Part shown: in pieces, positions 15,734 through 24,529 of the stretch
Layout of the letters: the number at the start of each line of letters is the position of its first letter
Position numbering within the stretch: the stretch's first letter is position 1
Assembly: GCA_900544365.1 (NCBI GenBank)
Contig: UQVF01000019.1
Coordinates: forward strand, 1 to 29,920
Length of the DNA: 29,920 nt
Source of the DNA: an uncultured Veillonella sp.
Lineage (GTDB): Bacteria > Bacillota > Negativicutes > Veillonellales > Veillonellaceae
Direction of reading: 5' to 3'
Made by a program: the position numbers and the translations under genes
Notes under the pieces: model-generated
The model's database searches: none
The model's input: only the letters and a program-made list of their open reading frames with translations
Told to the model about the DNA's origin: nothing

Positions 15734-17710
15734 ATGGAGCTTTTAATTTTACAAGGATTACAGCAAGATATTAAAATTTTTTTGTTAAGTCCCATACTAT
15801 GTGCTATTTTTAGGTTTTTATTTATTTACTATTTTGCACCGAATCGAACGTATAAAGGTCAAGAACAAAAATGGCATACATGCTTTAACTATGGATTTTG
15901 GTGGGGCATGGACTTTAATGCCTATGTGTTACTATTTTTATTTTTGCTAGTCACATTGCCTTCATTGGGGTTTGAATCTATTTGCGTGTATAGTGATTCT
16001 ATTAGAGTGATTTTGGGAACGTTATACTTCCTTGTGGTATATATAGCTTTTTTAGGAAAATTAATTTTTTATTATCATTACAAGGATACATATAATTCGA
16101 ATTTGCGACTAGGAAGGAATGCAGATAAAAGAAATTTATTAGATATTTTCTTTAACCAAAATCATGGATGGTGGATTTTATTATCTTTGCCTATTTATAC
16201 AATAGGGATGTACGGGTTTTTTACTTGGATATTAGAGTTAGGTACCATTGCAGTACCGACAGTTCATTCGGGGTATATGTACTATGTTTACAATATAGTA
16301 ATTACCATAGCCACAGTAATAGTATATTACTGGTTTCGTTACGGTGGTACATTTAAGCATCGTAATAAACCCGAATGGGACACAGTGCCTGAAGTAGTTA
16401 AGCGAGATATGTTTTTTGCGAAAGCTTGTATTGATGATTTAATTGCTTTTGAATTAGCTATTCGGACAAAACCTCAAGAAATATTAGCACATAGTGATGC
16501 GGAGTCTATTCAAATTTTAAAGCCGTTGATTAAGATTGAATATGATTTAGTAGGTACGATTTGGAACTCTTTGCACAGAAAAACGACTGGACCAAGAATT
16601 AAAAAGCCTAAAAAGATATTTTTAATCGTAGAAGAAAGTTATAGTCAGTTCGCATTTGATGATGTATATAAAGATATCCCAATTTCTAATGCAGGACGAC
16701 GTATTCGTGAACAAAGTACTACAATTCATATCGATAATTTTTTGGCAGGAGGACTAATATCTCAGCCATCTATTAGCTCTATGTTAAATGGTATTTACGA
16801 TGTAAATTTAGAGCTGAATGAAAAAGCATATTTTTGGAATCATCAACTACCAACATCATTGGGAAAACAGATTTCAGAGTTAGGGTATACATGTTCGCTG
16901 TGGTATGGTGGCTCTTTATCTTGGTCTAGCTTAGGTCTATTTGCTAAAGGAAATGGATTTCATAATGTTTATTCTGGTTTTGATATTACATCTAGTGATA
17001 CACCATATACATGGCTGGGAGTTTATGACCATTTGTTTTTAGAGGGAATACAACAAAAGTTAGATGAAAATAATACAAATAACTATGAATTTCATTTTAT
17101 CTATACTACATCAAATCATGGACCGTACACGATTCCAATTGGCAAGTATGGATTTGAAAAAGAAATGCTGTTAAAAGAGTTGCCAGATTATTTACATAAA
17201 TATGCCGAGGATATTGGTACCTATGCATATTGTGATTATTATTTAAGTCGGTTTATTTGTTATATCCAAGAAAACTATCAAGATAGTTTAGTTATTGTAA
17301 CTGGTGACCATACCAGAAGACTACCTATGCCATCTCAGGATACTAATAGGATACAGACCTTACGAGAAGATATTAGTACAGCATTTTATCTGTCACATAA
17401 AGATTTTGATAAAGATCTATTAAATGGTACAAAAATAGGAACGCATATGAATATCTTGCCGACTATCATGGAATTAGTGGCACCTAAAAATCATGAATAT
17501 GTAAGCTTATTTCCATCATTGTTTGAACCACAAGAACTTATTGTAACCCCATATCATTGGCTAACTAATAGTCATATTGGTTTCTTTAAAGAACAGCGTG
17601 TAGAGACTTTAGATGGAAGTCCTGTATATGATTACAATTTAACAGATGTAATAGCTTTACAACGATCCTATATGGAAGTAACAGGGGCTATTGTTCGACA
17701 TCATGTCTAA
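15734..17710 (+). CDS. LtaS/sulfatase-fold membrane transferase, Ser-nucleophile type (658 aa)
   Basis: Second member of the LtaS/sulfatase-fold group and a distant paralogue of the 12699 gene. Both share the membrane-helix N-terminus, an (R)-F/Y-GG-x-F stretch before the linker, and the catalytic domain. Helices lie at about 15-35, 62-82, 92-114, 147-170 and 183-200. Active-site elements are IVEESYSQF (E301), SQPSISSMLNG (S343 where the first enzyme has Thr348), TTSNHGPY and VTGDHTRR (D525, H526). The Ser at the nucleophile position may mark a different substrate or chemistry (inference). It is more AT-rich than its paralogue. The ATG at 15734 has only a weak GGTG upstream and follows a stub of another gene, so expression may be poor. 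A hairpin terminator follows. Confidence 0.78.
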   Translation: MELLILQGLQQDIKIFLLSPILCAIFRFLFIYYFAPNRTYKGQEQKWHTCFNYGFWWGMDFNAYVLLFLFLLVTLPSLGFESICVYSDSIRVILGTLYFLVVYIAFLGKLIFYYHYKDTYNSNLRLGRNADKRNLLDIFFNQNHGWWILLSLPIYTIGMYGFFTWILELGTIAVPTVHSGYMYYVYNIVITIATVIVYYWFRYGGTFKHRNKPEWDTVPEVVKRDMFFAKACIDDLIAFELAIRTKPQEILAHSDAESIQILKPLIKIEYDLVGTIWNSLHRKTTGPRIKKPKKIFLIVEESYSQFAFDDVYKDIPISNAGRRIREQSTTIHIDNFLAGGLISQPSISSMLNGIYDVNLELNEKAYFWNHQLPTSLGKQISELGYTCSLWYGGSLSWSSLGLFAKGNGFHNVYSGFDITSSDTPYTWLGVYDHLFLEGIQQKLDENNTNNYEFHFIYTTSNHGPYTIPIGKYGFEKEMLLKELPDYLHKYAEDIGTYAYCDYYLSRFICYIQENYQDSLVIVTGDHTRRLPMPSQDTNRIQTLREDISTAFYLSHKDFDKDLLNGTKIGTHMNILPTIMELVAPKNHEYVSLFPSLFEPQELIVTPYHWLTNSHIGFFKEQRVETLDGSPVYDYNLTDVIALQRSYMEVTGAIVRHHV

Positions 17711-17758
17711 CCTGTTGTTGAATACAAGGCGTAAACTTGATACAATAAAGGATGAATA

Positions 17759-17787
17759 AAAGACTATCACGAAAGGTGATAGTCTTT
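17759..17787 (+). terminator. Hairpin terminator after second LtaS-like gene
   Basis: Perfect 12-bp stem AAAGACTATCAC (17759-17770) / GTGATAGTCTTT (17776-17787) with a GAAAG loop. The T tract is short, but the stem is strong; being A-rich on its left arm it could also work in reverse. Confidence 0.7.
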
Positions 17788-17816
17788 GTCATATATGGAT
17801 AGATAAGAGGAAGTTC

Positions 17817-18575
17817 ATGAATACAGTTAGTGTGCTAATTTTAACAAGAAATGAAGAACAGAATATTAAGGATTGTATAGAAAGTTGTCAACCTTTTGCT
17901 GATGAAGTGATTGTTATCGATGATGGTAGTGAAGATAATACCGTATCCATTGCAGAGTCATTAGGTGCAAAAGTTGTGCATCGTTCAATGAATGGTGATT
18001 GGGGAGCACAACAAACATTTGCTATAGAGCAAGCCAGCAGTTATTGGATATTCTTTATTGATGCAGATGAACGATGCAGTTCAGATCTATGTAAAGAAAT
18101 TAAATTAGCTATACAAGGAGAAGATTTAGCATACTGGATACAACGACATAATCGTTTTCATCATAATGTAGCCACCCATGGAGTACTACGCCCAGATTAT
18201 GTATGCCGGTTGATGCCGAAAGAAGGTTCCTTTGTGGAGGGATATGTTCATCCTGAGATCATTACACCTTATGATAAGAAACAATTAACAGCACCTATGT
18301 ATCATTATACATACGATAATTGGGATCAATATTTTAATAAATTAAACAAATATACAACCTTATCAGCAGAAAAATATAAAAAATCTAATAAATCAGTTTC
18401 CTTTTTGAAAGATATTGTATTTCGGCCATTTTGGGCATTTATTAAAATGTATCTTTTACAAGGTGGCATTTTAGATGGAAAAATGGGATGGATCTTGTCT
18501 GTGAATCATTATTTTTACACTATGACGAAATATGTGAAGTTGTATTATTTATATAAATCCAATGGTAAGTTGTAA
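17817..18575 (+). CDS. Family 2 glycosyltransferase, WaaE/KdtX-like (252 aa)
   Basis: Cytoplasmic GT-A fold glycosyltransferase. The N-terminus SVLILTRNEEQNIKDCIES with EVIVIDDGSEDNT (DDGS at 35-38) and FFIDADER (DADE, 82-85, the DxD metal site) is the pattern of the group that includes the LPS core transferases WaaE/KdtX; RHNRFHHNVATHG and LRPDYVCRLMPKEG fit that group too. About 250 aa is the usual size. GAGGAAG precedes the ATG. It opens a run of four glycosyltransferase genes in one direction. The donor and acceptor cannot be read from sequence. Confidence 0.85.
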   Translation: MNTVSVLILTRNEEQNIKDCIESCQPFADEVIVIDDGSEDNTVSIAESLGAKVVHRSMNGDWGAQQTFAIEQASSYWIFFIDADERCSSDLCKEIKLAIQGEDLAYWIQRHNRFHHNVATHGVLRPDYVCRLMPKEGSFVEGYVHPEIITPYDKKQLTAPMYHYTYDNWDQYFNKLNKYTTLSAEKYKKSNKSVSFLKDIVFRPFWAFIKMYLLQGGILDGKMGWILSVNHYFYTMTKYVKLYYLYKSNGKL

Positions 18576-18609
18576 TTAAAGTGTTATAAGGTTACAGTAA
18601 GGAGTTCCC

Positions 18610-19743
18610 ATGCGAGTTGCCATATTAGAAAGCATTATCATGCCAGCTGGTCATGAAGTAGAATTTGATAGAATCCTTGTGAATGAAATGAAACGGCAAG
18701 GACATGAGCCTATGTTTTTTGTGCCAGAAAGATTTCCGTTTAAAGTTGATTATGGAGTACCTGTGCATGAGTTGCAAGGCGGTGAAGTTGTGACGTATGC
18801 TGGAGCAACTTGGTATCAAAAAATCTGGCGATCCTTACAACGTGAGAAACGACGTGTAGCCTGGTTTAATAGTGCTTATGAATTAGCAAAACAAGGTGCT
18901 TGTGATGCCATAATCATTCCTACGGCAACATATCGCTATATTAAATCTTTGCTGAGAAGTAAATTAAAAAACTCACCAGTTCCTGTACATATTATATTTC
19001 ATGGCATTAATCCTAAGGAACAGCCTAAGTTTGAAAAGCAAGCTAGACGTGTACAGGCCTATAAGAATATTTATTTAGATGTTATTACCTTGCGAAATGA
19101 TTTTGCGAATAGTGGCTTAGCCAATATTCAATTAGTAGCGCCACCTGTGTTTAAGCCGATATTTGATACTACCGAGCCGTTAGAAAATCATGAAGGTCCA
19201 ATACGCATAGGATTTTTCGGACAATTTCGTAAAGAAAAAAACTTAGAACCATTTATACAAGCCTTTATACATGCAAAATTTGCAGTACCTGTTGAATTGG
19301 TAGTACAAGGTGCAACGGCAAAACCTGAGGATACCGCATTATTTAGCTCACTTATAGAAAAGTACAAACATATGCCTAATATCGTATTCCGTCATGAAAA
19401 CTTGATTGGAAAAGATTGGGAAGATGCACTGTTATCTGTGGATGCTATTGCAATGCCATATGCAGCTGAGAGATATAGATACCATTGGGGAGCCATGCTA
19501 TTTACAGCCATTGGCTATAACAAACCAGTACTAGTATCACCAGAATTAAATCCAGAGGTATTAGAGCAATTTCCTATTGGATGTGTGATACAATCGTTGG
19601 AAGAAATGGACATTATTCATGCTATGCAAGAATTAGTAGATTTGTTAAGTGCAAAAAAAGTACACACTAAAATGGCATTAGAAGAGGCTAACAAAGTATA
19701 TAGCCATGAGGCACTAATTCAAGGAATTTTGAGAGGGATGTAA
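18610..19743 (+). CDS. GT-B fold glycosyltransferase (377 aa)
   Basis: Looks like a GT4-like GT-B enzyme. The N-terminal domain starts MRVAILESIIMPAGHEVEFDR with the GHE loop usual for acceptor domains. The C-terminal donor domain begins near IRIGFFGQFRKEKNLEPFI and ends with SVDAIAMPYAAERY...LVSPELNPEVLEQ. The E-x7-E motif of typical GT4 proteins is not clear, so it is a divergent member. Start preceded by AAGGAG. The next gene begins 1 nt after its stop, which indicates translational coupling. Confidence 0.75.
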   Translation: MRVAILESIIMPAGHEVEFDRILVNEMKRQGHEPMFFVPERFPFKVDYGVPVHELQGGEVVTYAGATWYQKIWRSLQREKRRVAWFNSAYELAKQGACDAIIIPTATYRYIKSLLRSKLKNSPVPVHIIFHGINPKEQPKFEKQARRVQAYKNIYLDVITLRNDFANSGLANIQLVAPPVFKPIFDTTEPLENHEGPIRIGFFGQFRKEKNLEPFIQAFIHAKFAVPVELVVQGATAKPEDTALFSSLIEKYKHMPNIVFRHENLIGKDWEDALLSVDAIAMPYAAERYRYHWGAMLFTAIGYNKPVLVSPELNPEVLEQFPIGCVIQSLEEMDIIHAMQELVDLLSAKKVHTKMALEEANKVYSHEALIQGILRGM

Positions 19744-19744
19744 T

Positions 19745-20920
19745 ATGAAAATTTTGTTAGCTAATTTTACCAAAATGGTTGCAGATAGTGGTGGATTGGC
19801 CAAGGTAACTTGTGCATTTGCCAATGAAATGAATCGACGAGGCCATGAGGTTATACTAGTATATAGTGATGAACAATCTGGAGAATTTTACTATCCTATA
19901 GATAGAGATATCTTGCAATATGATTTGCGCAATATGGGTGAAAAAAGAGTGACCTATCCCTTTACATTGCGGTTAAAACGTGAATGGTACCGGATGTTTA
20001 ATAAGCAAAAGGCGAGAACTATTAATAATGAGTTCGCAGAAACATATTTATTGGCACCATTGAGAAGAATCTTAGGAGCTACGCAACCAGATGTGATTGT
20101 GAGTTATCAACCAGCGGCAACAAAATTGCTGGTTATAGATTTAGATACTTCTATACCTGTTATAACAATGAGTCATGGTGATCCGGAAGATTATTTTCAC
20201 TTTTATCCAAAAGCAGAAATACCAGCAGTAGAGAAATGTGCAATGAACCAAGTTCTTTTACCATCCTTTAAGGAACATCTATTACATCATTTACCAAACG
20301 CCAAGGTGACAGTGGTTGGTAATGCAATTCCACAGTATAAGGAACAAGTAGATTTAACTAGACCAAAAGAAATCTATAGAATTGGTTTTTTGGCAAGATT
20401 ATCTAAGAATCACAAGCAACCACACTTGTTGATTGAAGCATTTTGTAAATTGGCAAATGAGTTTCCAAAGTGGGAGTTAGTTTTATGGGGGGCAAAAGAA
20501 GGGGAAGCCTTTTATAAACAAATGGAGTTAACGATTTCAGCACATGGCTTACAAGAGAGAATTCGTTTTGCGGGTTCGACAAATAATGTAGAAGAGGCAT
20601 TAGCAAGTTGTGATATTTTTGCCTTTCCAAGTGCCTATGAAGGGTTTGGTTTGTCCTTAGGGGAAGCTATGAGTAAAGGTCTGCCGGCAGTGGGCTTTGC
20701 ATCTTGTAGTGCTGTTAATGAATTAATTATTGATGGATATAATGGAATACTGTGTGAAGATGGTGCTGATGGGTTAGCTCAAGGATTAAAGAAATTAATG
20801 GCTAATCAAGCATTACGTGTAGAATATGGAGTAAATGCCAATACAAGTATGAAAGTGTATGCTCCAGATAAAATATGGGATGAGTGGGAGACATTACTAT
20901 CTTCATTAGTAAAAAAGTAA
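19745..20920 (+). CDS. Family 4 glycosyltransferase (391 aa)
   Basis: GT-B, GT4 family. The N-terminus KILLANFTKMVADSGGLAKVTCAFANEM has the SGG loop. The donor domain starts at IYRIGFLARLSKNHKQPHLLIEAF and carries the E-x7-E signature in AYEGFGLSLGEAMSKGLPAVGF. Coupled to the preceding gene (1-nt gap; GAGGG upstream of the ATG). It is a paralogue of the next gene: both open with a short strand followed by DSGG/DSAGG and share a GFGLS-E-L...G-PV/A-GF core. Likely adds a sugar during LPS or capsule assembly at the inner face of the membrane. Confidence 0.88.
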   Translation: MKILLANFTKMVADSGGLAKVTCAFANEMNRRGHEVILVYSDEQSGEFYYPIDRDILQYDLRNMGEKRVTYPFTLRLKREWYRMFNKQKARTINNEFAETYLLAPLRRILGATQPDVIVSYQPAATKLLVIDLDTSIPVITMSHGDPEDYFHFYPKAEIPAVEKCAMNQVLLPSFKEHLLHHLPNAKVTVVGNAIPQYKEQVDLTRPKEIYRIGFLARLSKNHKQPHLLIEAFCKLANEFPKWELVLWGAKEGEAFYKQMELTISAHGLQERIRFAGSTNNVEEALASCDIFAFPSAYEGFGLSLGEAMSKGLPAVGFASCSAVNELIIDGYNGILCEDGADGLAQGLKKLMANQALRVEYGVNANTSMKVYAPDKIWDEWETLLSSLVKK

Positions 20921-20952
20921 TTAGGGTGATTCTAGATGATTGAGAGGTATGT

Positions 20953-22122
20953 ATGAATATTTTACAAATTTGCTTGACTGAGATTGTAGATAGTGCAGGT
21001 GGAGTAGAACGAGTATTTTGCAATCTTGCAAATCATTTTTGTGAAAGTCATAATGTCACTGCTGTATGTGTAGATGAAAAAGAAGGAAAACCATTTTATC
21101 ATCTAAATAAAAAAGTAAGCTTTATAAATTTAGGCTCTAAAATAAATATAAAAGTACCATTAGGGATTAAAATTAAAACTGAGTTGGTAAAGGGAATTAA
21201 TAAGGCATTTAAAGTTCATCTTGAATGGCCTAAACATATATGGCAACGCAGGAGTTTAGCAGTTGAATTATCAAAAACCATATCAGATGTTGATCCAGAT
21301 GTTATATTTTGTTACTCTACTAATATAGTGCCTTTACTAATTGATTTAGGAGTGGATGAAAAAAATATTATTATGATGTTTCATTCAAAAATAGATCTAC
21401 AAAAGATTCCTAAAAAAGAGATTGAGTTGCTAAAAAAAGTTAGAATTGTTCAGGTTTTGCTTCCGGAATATAAACAGATACTTGTTGCAGCTGGCTTTGA
21501 AAATGTAATTGTGATTGGAAACTATATTGATGACGTGAACGAAGAAAAGAAAGTTAGAAATAATGATGATGTAAGGGATAAATATATTACTTATATTGGC
21601 CGTATTGATAAGTATGTGAAGCGTCCACATATATTGGTGGATGCCTTTACACAAGTGGCTGATACACATCCTGAGTGGAAATTGAAAATTATTGGAGGTA
21701 ATGAACAACCAACAGGGTATCTTGCGGAGATTATACAGTCCTTGGATAGTTATGTGATGCATGATAGAATTGAAATAAAAGGTATTAAATCTAATGTGTA
21801 TGAAGAGTTATACACTACAGATATATTGGTTAATACAAGTTCAGAAGAAGGGTTTGGGCTATCTGTTCTTGAAGCATTGTCGTGTGGTGTACCCGTTATT
21901 GGCTTTGAAGACTGTACAGGAGTTAATTGTTTAGTTCAACATGAATATAACGGTATTTTGTGTAAAGCTACAAGTAAGTCTTTGGCAGAAGCATTAAGAT
22001 GCTTGATGACAGATAACAGCTACCTTGAGTTTTTAAAATCAAATACAAAGGTATCTGTTAAAGAATATTCTAAAGAATACATCTTGAGAAAATGGGATAA
22101 GATTATAGAGGGTTATTGGTAG
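20953..22122 (+). CDS. Family 4 glycosyltransferase (389 aa)
   Basis: GT4 family GT-B enzyme: MNILQICLTEIVDSAGGVERVFCNLA at the N-terminus, ITYIGRIDKYVKRPHILVDAF at the start of the donor domain, and SSEEGFGLSVLEALSCGVPVIGFEDC with E-x7-E. A paralogue of the preceding gene but much more AT-rich and Lys/Ile-rich, which suggests a different origin. GAGAGG precedes the start. It is separated by 32 nt from the gene before, and followed by about 380 bp without an intact gene. Confidence 0.88.
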   Translation: MNILQICLTEIVDSAGGVERVFCNLANHFCESHNVTAVCVDEKEGKPFYHLNKKVSFINLGSKINIKVPLGIKIKTELVKGINKAFKVHLEWPKHIWQRRSLAVELSKTISDVDPDVIFCYSTNIVPLLIDLGVDEKNIIMMFHSKIDLQKIPKKEIELLKKVRIVQVLLPEYKQILVAAGFENVIVIGNYIDDVNEEKKVRNNDDVRDKYITYIGRIDKYVKRPHILVDAFTQVADTHPEWKLKIIGGNEQPTGYLAEIIQSLDSYVMHDRIEIKGIKSNVYEELYTTDILVNTSSEEGFGLSVLEALSCGVPVIGFEDCTGVNCLVQHEYNGILCKATSKSLAEALRCLMTDNSYLEFLKSNTKVSVKEYSKEYILRKWDKIIEGYW

Positions 22123-22234
22123 TTATACCTAAGAGAAAAGCATATGAACTTATTTGAAAAATATGAAGGTTAATTGTTCAATTTCATTATACAATTAACA
22201 ATAAATATTTACTAATGATTTGGTATTTGAATTG

Positions 22235-22465
22235 ATGTCTACACTTTTAGATGCGCATACCCATTGTTATAACTCAAATGTATGATATATCTAATATTCG
22301 TTACGGCATTGATTTAAACTCTGCATTAACAGTTCATAATAAGTATTATATAAAGGATGACCCGGCTTTAGTTAAATAGTTCATATGAAGAATGGTATTG
22401 ATAGTACTATATATGTTTAGCATATTTTTCAGACACGTGAAAATCCTAGATATGTAGAAATATTT
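22235..22465 (+). pseudogene. Possible decayed coding remnant
   Basis: The gap 22123-22503 has no intact gene. Protein-like pieces occur in three successive frames: MSTLLDAHTHCYNS (from 22235), MYDISNIRYGIDLNSALT... (22278-22379) and MKNGIDSTIYV*HIFQTRENPRYVEI (from 22384, one stop). Such a chain of frames suggests a frameshifted gene remnant, perhaps of the polysaccharide locus. I do not recognise the family, and chance cannot be excluded. Confidence 0.25.
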
Positions 22466-22503
22466 AACATATAACTTATATTAGAAAAACGAGGAAAGAT
22501 CAT

Positions 22504-23463
22504 ATGAAAGAATTTACTTTTGGAGTTTTAGCATATAATGTCGAGCCATACATTATTGAATGTTTAGAAAGTGTCAAATATCAAGTTGAGTCTTTTGGTG
22601 AAAATTATTCGTGTAATTTACTGATAGCTGAAGATTGTTCTACGGATAGAACTTTAGACTTAATAGAATATTGGGTTCAAAATAATAAGAATTTATTTTT
22701 CAATGTTGAAATAATAAAAAATGTTAGGAATAAAGGTTTGGTTCAAAACATTATTGGTCTCTATAAAAAAATAGATACAATCAATTTTAAGGTGATTGAT
22801 GGTGATGATATTTTCTATAAGAATAATATTTTTGATTTATTAGAAACTAATGACATTGTCATTACAGAAACCATTCACTTTAAAGAGGGGAGTATAGTAA
22901 AACGAGGTGAAAATTATTTTTTTGATAAGCTATTGTTAAGTAAGTCACCTATAGATATATTAAAGGATGTATATAGATATACTCATATAGTAGATACGCC
23001 AGGAGTATTTTTTAGAGGGAATGTATTAGGAGATGACTTATATAACGCAATGGGTGCATTTAAAATGTTAGATGATATACCAAGATGGAAGTATATATTT
23101 AATCAAAACATTAGCGATATCTATATATCGGATCAACCGTATATTTTATACAGAATTGGGAGTGGAGTATCTACTAATTCTTCCCATGAAAAAAGAGTGG
23201 ATTTTAATGAAGATGTAATCACATTAAATAAGAGTATAAAGAGAGATTCTTACTTTAAAAGGCGATTCAATAGGCTTAAACACTCATGCTTTAAGATTGC
23301 TGATAATTTTTACTACAGTCGGTATTCTAGTATTTTGAAAAAAAAGAAATTTAACTTTTCACAAGCCTTGAATGAAGAAGGAAATCAGTATTTACAATAT
23401 ATAGTTGAAAAAAGTGAAGAATTTAAGAAAGAATTTAAGAAAGAATTTGAACAAAATTGTTGA
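22504..23463 (+). CDS. Family 2 glycosyltransferase (319 aa)
   Basis: GT-A family 2: FTFGVLAYNVEPYIIECLES, LLIAEDCSTDRT (EDCSTD, 43-48), NKGLVQNI and VIDGDD (DGDD 99-102, metal site). The middle part (HIVDTPGVFFRG, AFKMLDDIPRW) fits the acceptor region of capsule or LPS side-chain transferases that use an activated sugar. The C-terminus carries a tandem repeat EEFKKEFKKEFEQN, probably a slipped duplication. Start preceded by GAGGAAAG. The gene is very AT-rich and is the last of the glycan block, bordering the accessory island. Confidence 0.8.
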   Translation: MKEFTFGVLAYNVEPYIIECLESVKYQVESFGENYSCNLLIAEDCSTDRTLDLIEYWVQNNKNLFFNVEIIKNVRNKGLVQNIIGLYKKIDTINFKVIDGDDIFYKNNIFDLLETNDIVITETIHFKEGSIVKRGENYFFDKLLLSKSPIDILKDVYRYTHIVDTPGVFFRGNVLGDDLYNAMGAFKMLDDIPRWKYIFNQNISDIYISDQPYILYRIGSGVSTNSSHEKRVDFNEDVITLNKSIKRDSYFKRRFNRLKHSCFKIADNFYYSRYSSILKKKKFNFSQALNEEGNQYLQYIVEKSEEFKKEFKKEFEQNC

Positions 23464-23478
23464 GATATTAAACTTATA

Positions 23479-23497
23479 GGCTCTTTGTCAAATGTGG
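23479..23497 (+). mobile_element. Possible solo end of an ISL3-type insertion sequence
   Basis: GGCTCTTTGTCAAATGTGG resembles, from memory, terminal repeats of ISL3-family elements. No partner repeat or transposase of that family is visible, so it would be a remnant. The following 120 bases hold nothing I recognise apart from a small inverted repeat AGCTATC/..AATAGCT at about 23533-23550. Confidence 0.25.
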
Positions 23498-23615
23498 TGG
23501 GGGCTACTCATATAAAATGTTCTTATCACTAGCTATCTAAATAGCTATCGAGATTCTTTTAGTTTTATAGAAATACACGTATAAATGTTAATATAAGAAT
23601 GTACAATTACACCAT

Positions 23616-23702
23616 TAAAAAAGCGCTCTACTCAGGAGCGCCTTTTCTTTTTATCCAAAAGGATAATACGAAGTTAGTTTTGGGATTCATAGCCCAATTT
23701 GT
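23616..23702 (-). ncRNA. Small RNA gene, copy A (about 87 nt)
   Basis: On the minus strand there is a complete transcription unit. It has TTGACC (23732-23737), 17-bp spacer and TATAAT (23709-23714), giving a start near 23702. The RNA has hairpin TTGGG...CCCAA, hairpin ATCC-TTTT-GGAT, and a terminator GCGCTC...GAGCGC followed by six T ending near 23616. No open reading frame of note. It is transcribed away from abiF. A second copy lies beyond abiF at 25565-25651; the differences fall mostly in loops and outside the promoter hexamers. A small RNA associated with the Abi protein is the leading idea. Transcription is not shown. Confidence 0.6.
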
Positions 23703-23773
23703 ACTTTTATTATACATTTACTATTGAAGATGGTCAATCTTTTCGGCGCATACAGAAAATTGATATATTTAAA
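23616..23773. repeat. Direct repeat, copy A (158 bp), containing the small RNA gene
   Basis: Matches 25565-25721 along its length at about 90% identity by eye. It runs from TAAAAAAGCGCTC to GATATATTTAAA. The similarity stops exactly at 23773/23774, where an IS256-type end begins. It extends about 36 bp upstream of the -35 of the small RNA promoter, so the promoter region is included. Confidence 0.9.
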
Positions 23774-24376
23774 GGTACTGTCAAGAATTTTATGTAAACT
23801 CTTTAAGAAATAAATACTCTAAGCAATTAAATAGTTGAAAGTAACTGTGCAAATCCTCTATGTATTCTTTTAAGATGTCGACTGTTATACTCGCTTACTC
23901 GTGCATAGATAAATCGAACAAGAGAATCTTCTGTGGGGAATTGTTCCTTTCACTTTGTATACCGCTTTAAATCCTTATTGAAGTTTTCAATAATATTGGT
24001 GCTGTAAAGACTACATTGGATGCTTTCAGGAAACTGTAAAAAGGTAAATAAGTTTGTTACATCTGACAACATCCCTTGTAATCGAAGATATTTATCAGAC
24101 TTAGTAATCCCTATTAATACATGTAATGCTTCTTTAGGCACTTTATCTCTACGATTGAAAGATAGGTGGCATTACAAAAGACAACTGGATAGTTCTTCTA
24201 CTTAGCGTTGATGAAAGGACTTAATTTGCTCTTGTAGATTAAATCTTAGTGTTAGCTATGGTTTGGAGTATATAATGGTAACCATACATTTTCTTGATTA
24301 AATCAGTAATATCTTACGTTGTAATGCTTTTTCTGTAAAAGTGAATAATTACATCTTTACACAAAATATCTTAAAG
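23774..24376 (-). mobile_element. Degenerate IS256-family insertion sequence remnant
   Basis: The left end GGTACTGTCAAGAATTTTAT (from 23774), continuing into GTAAACTC, is the typical IS256-family terminus. A degraded inverted partner TTTACACAAAATATCTTAAAG occurs at 24356-24376. Between them lie pieces of a transposase on the minus strand. At about 600 bp against the usual 1.3-1.5 kb, most of the element is lost. No target duplication is visible. Confidence 0.75.
23827..24340 (-). pseudogene. IS256-family (Mutator) transposase, broken
   Basis: Minus-strand fragments in order: DITDLIKKMYGYHY (N-terminal region, near 24290-24330), EQIKSFHQR, LSFNRRDKVPKEALHVLIGIT, then LFTFLQFPESIQCSLYSTNIIENFNKDLKRYTK and, after an in-frame TGA at 23950-23952, KEQFPTEDSLVRF...HRGFAQLLSTI. 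These are recognisable IS256 transposase segments (the PESI--YSTN-IE-FN block is characteristic), but frames shift, stops intervene and the middle catalytic part is deleted. Inactive. Confidence 0.8.
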
Positions 24377-24416
24377 TGTTTCAATGAAATCAAGAAAGTC
24401 AATTTATATTATATCT

Positions 24417-24445
24417 TTGTATTATTAATAGAAAGATTGTATAAT
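24417..24445 (+). promoter_or_regulatory. Promoter of abiF
   Basis: TTGTAT (24417-24422), 17-bp spacer, TATAAT (24440-24445). Leader of about 78 nt. It lies just outside the right end of the insertion-sequence remnant, so the gene keeps its own promoter. Confidence 0.65.
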
Positions 24446-24529
24446 GGATTTATAAAAATGATGTTAGAAAAAATTGATAGAATATATTAACAGGGAAAAG
24501 AAGGATTAGCATACTAAAGAGGAGAGATC

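Noticed and set aside
24020..24205. A forward 61-aa frame over the insertion-sequence remnant
   Set aside because: The opposite strand carries recognisable IS256 transposase segments; the forward frame is antisense to them.
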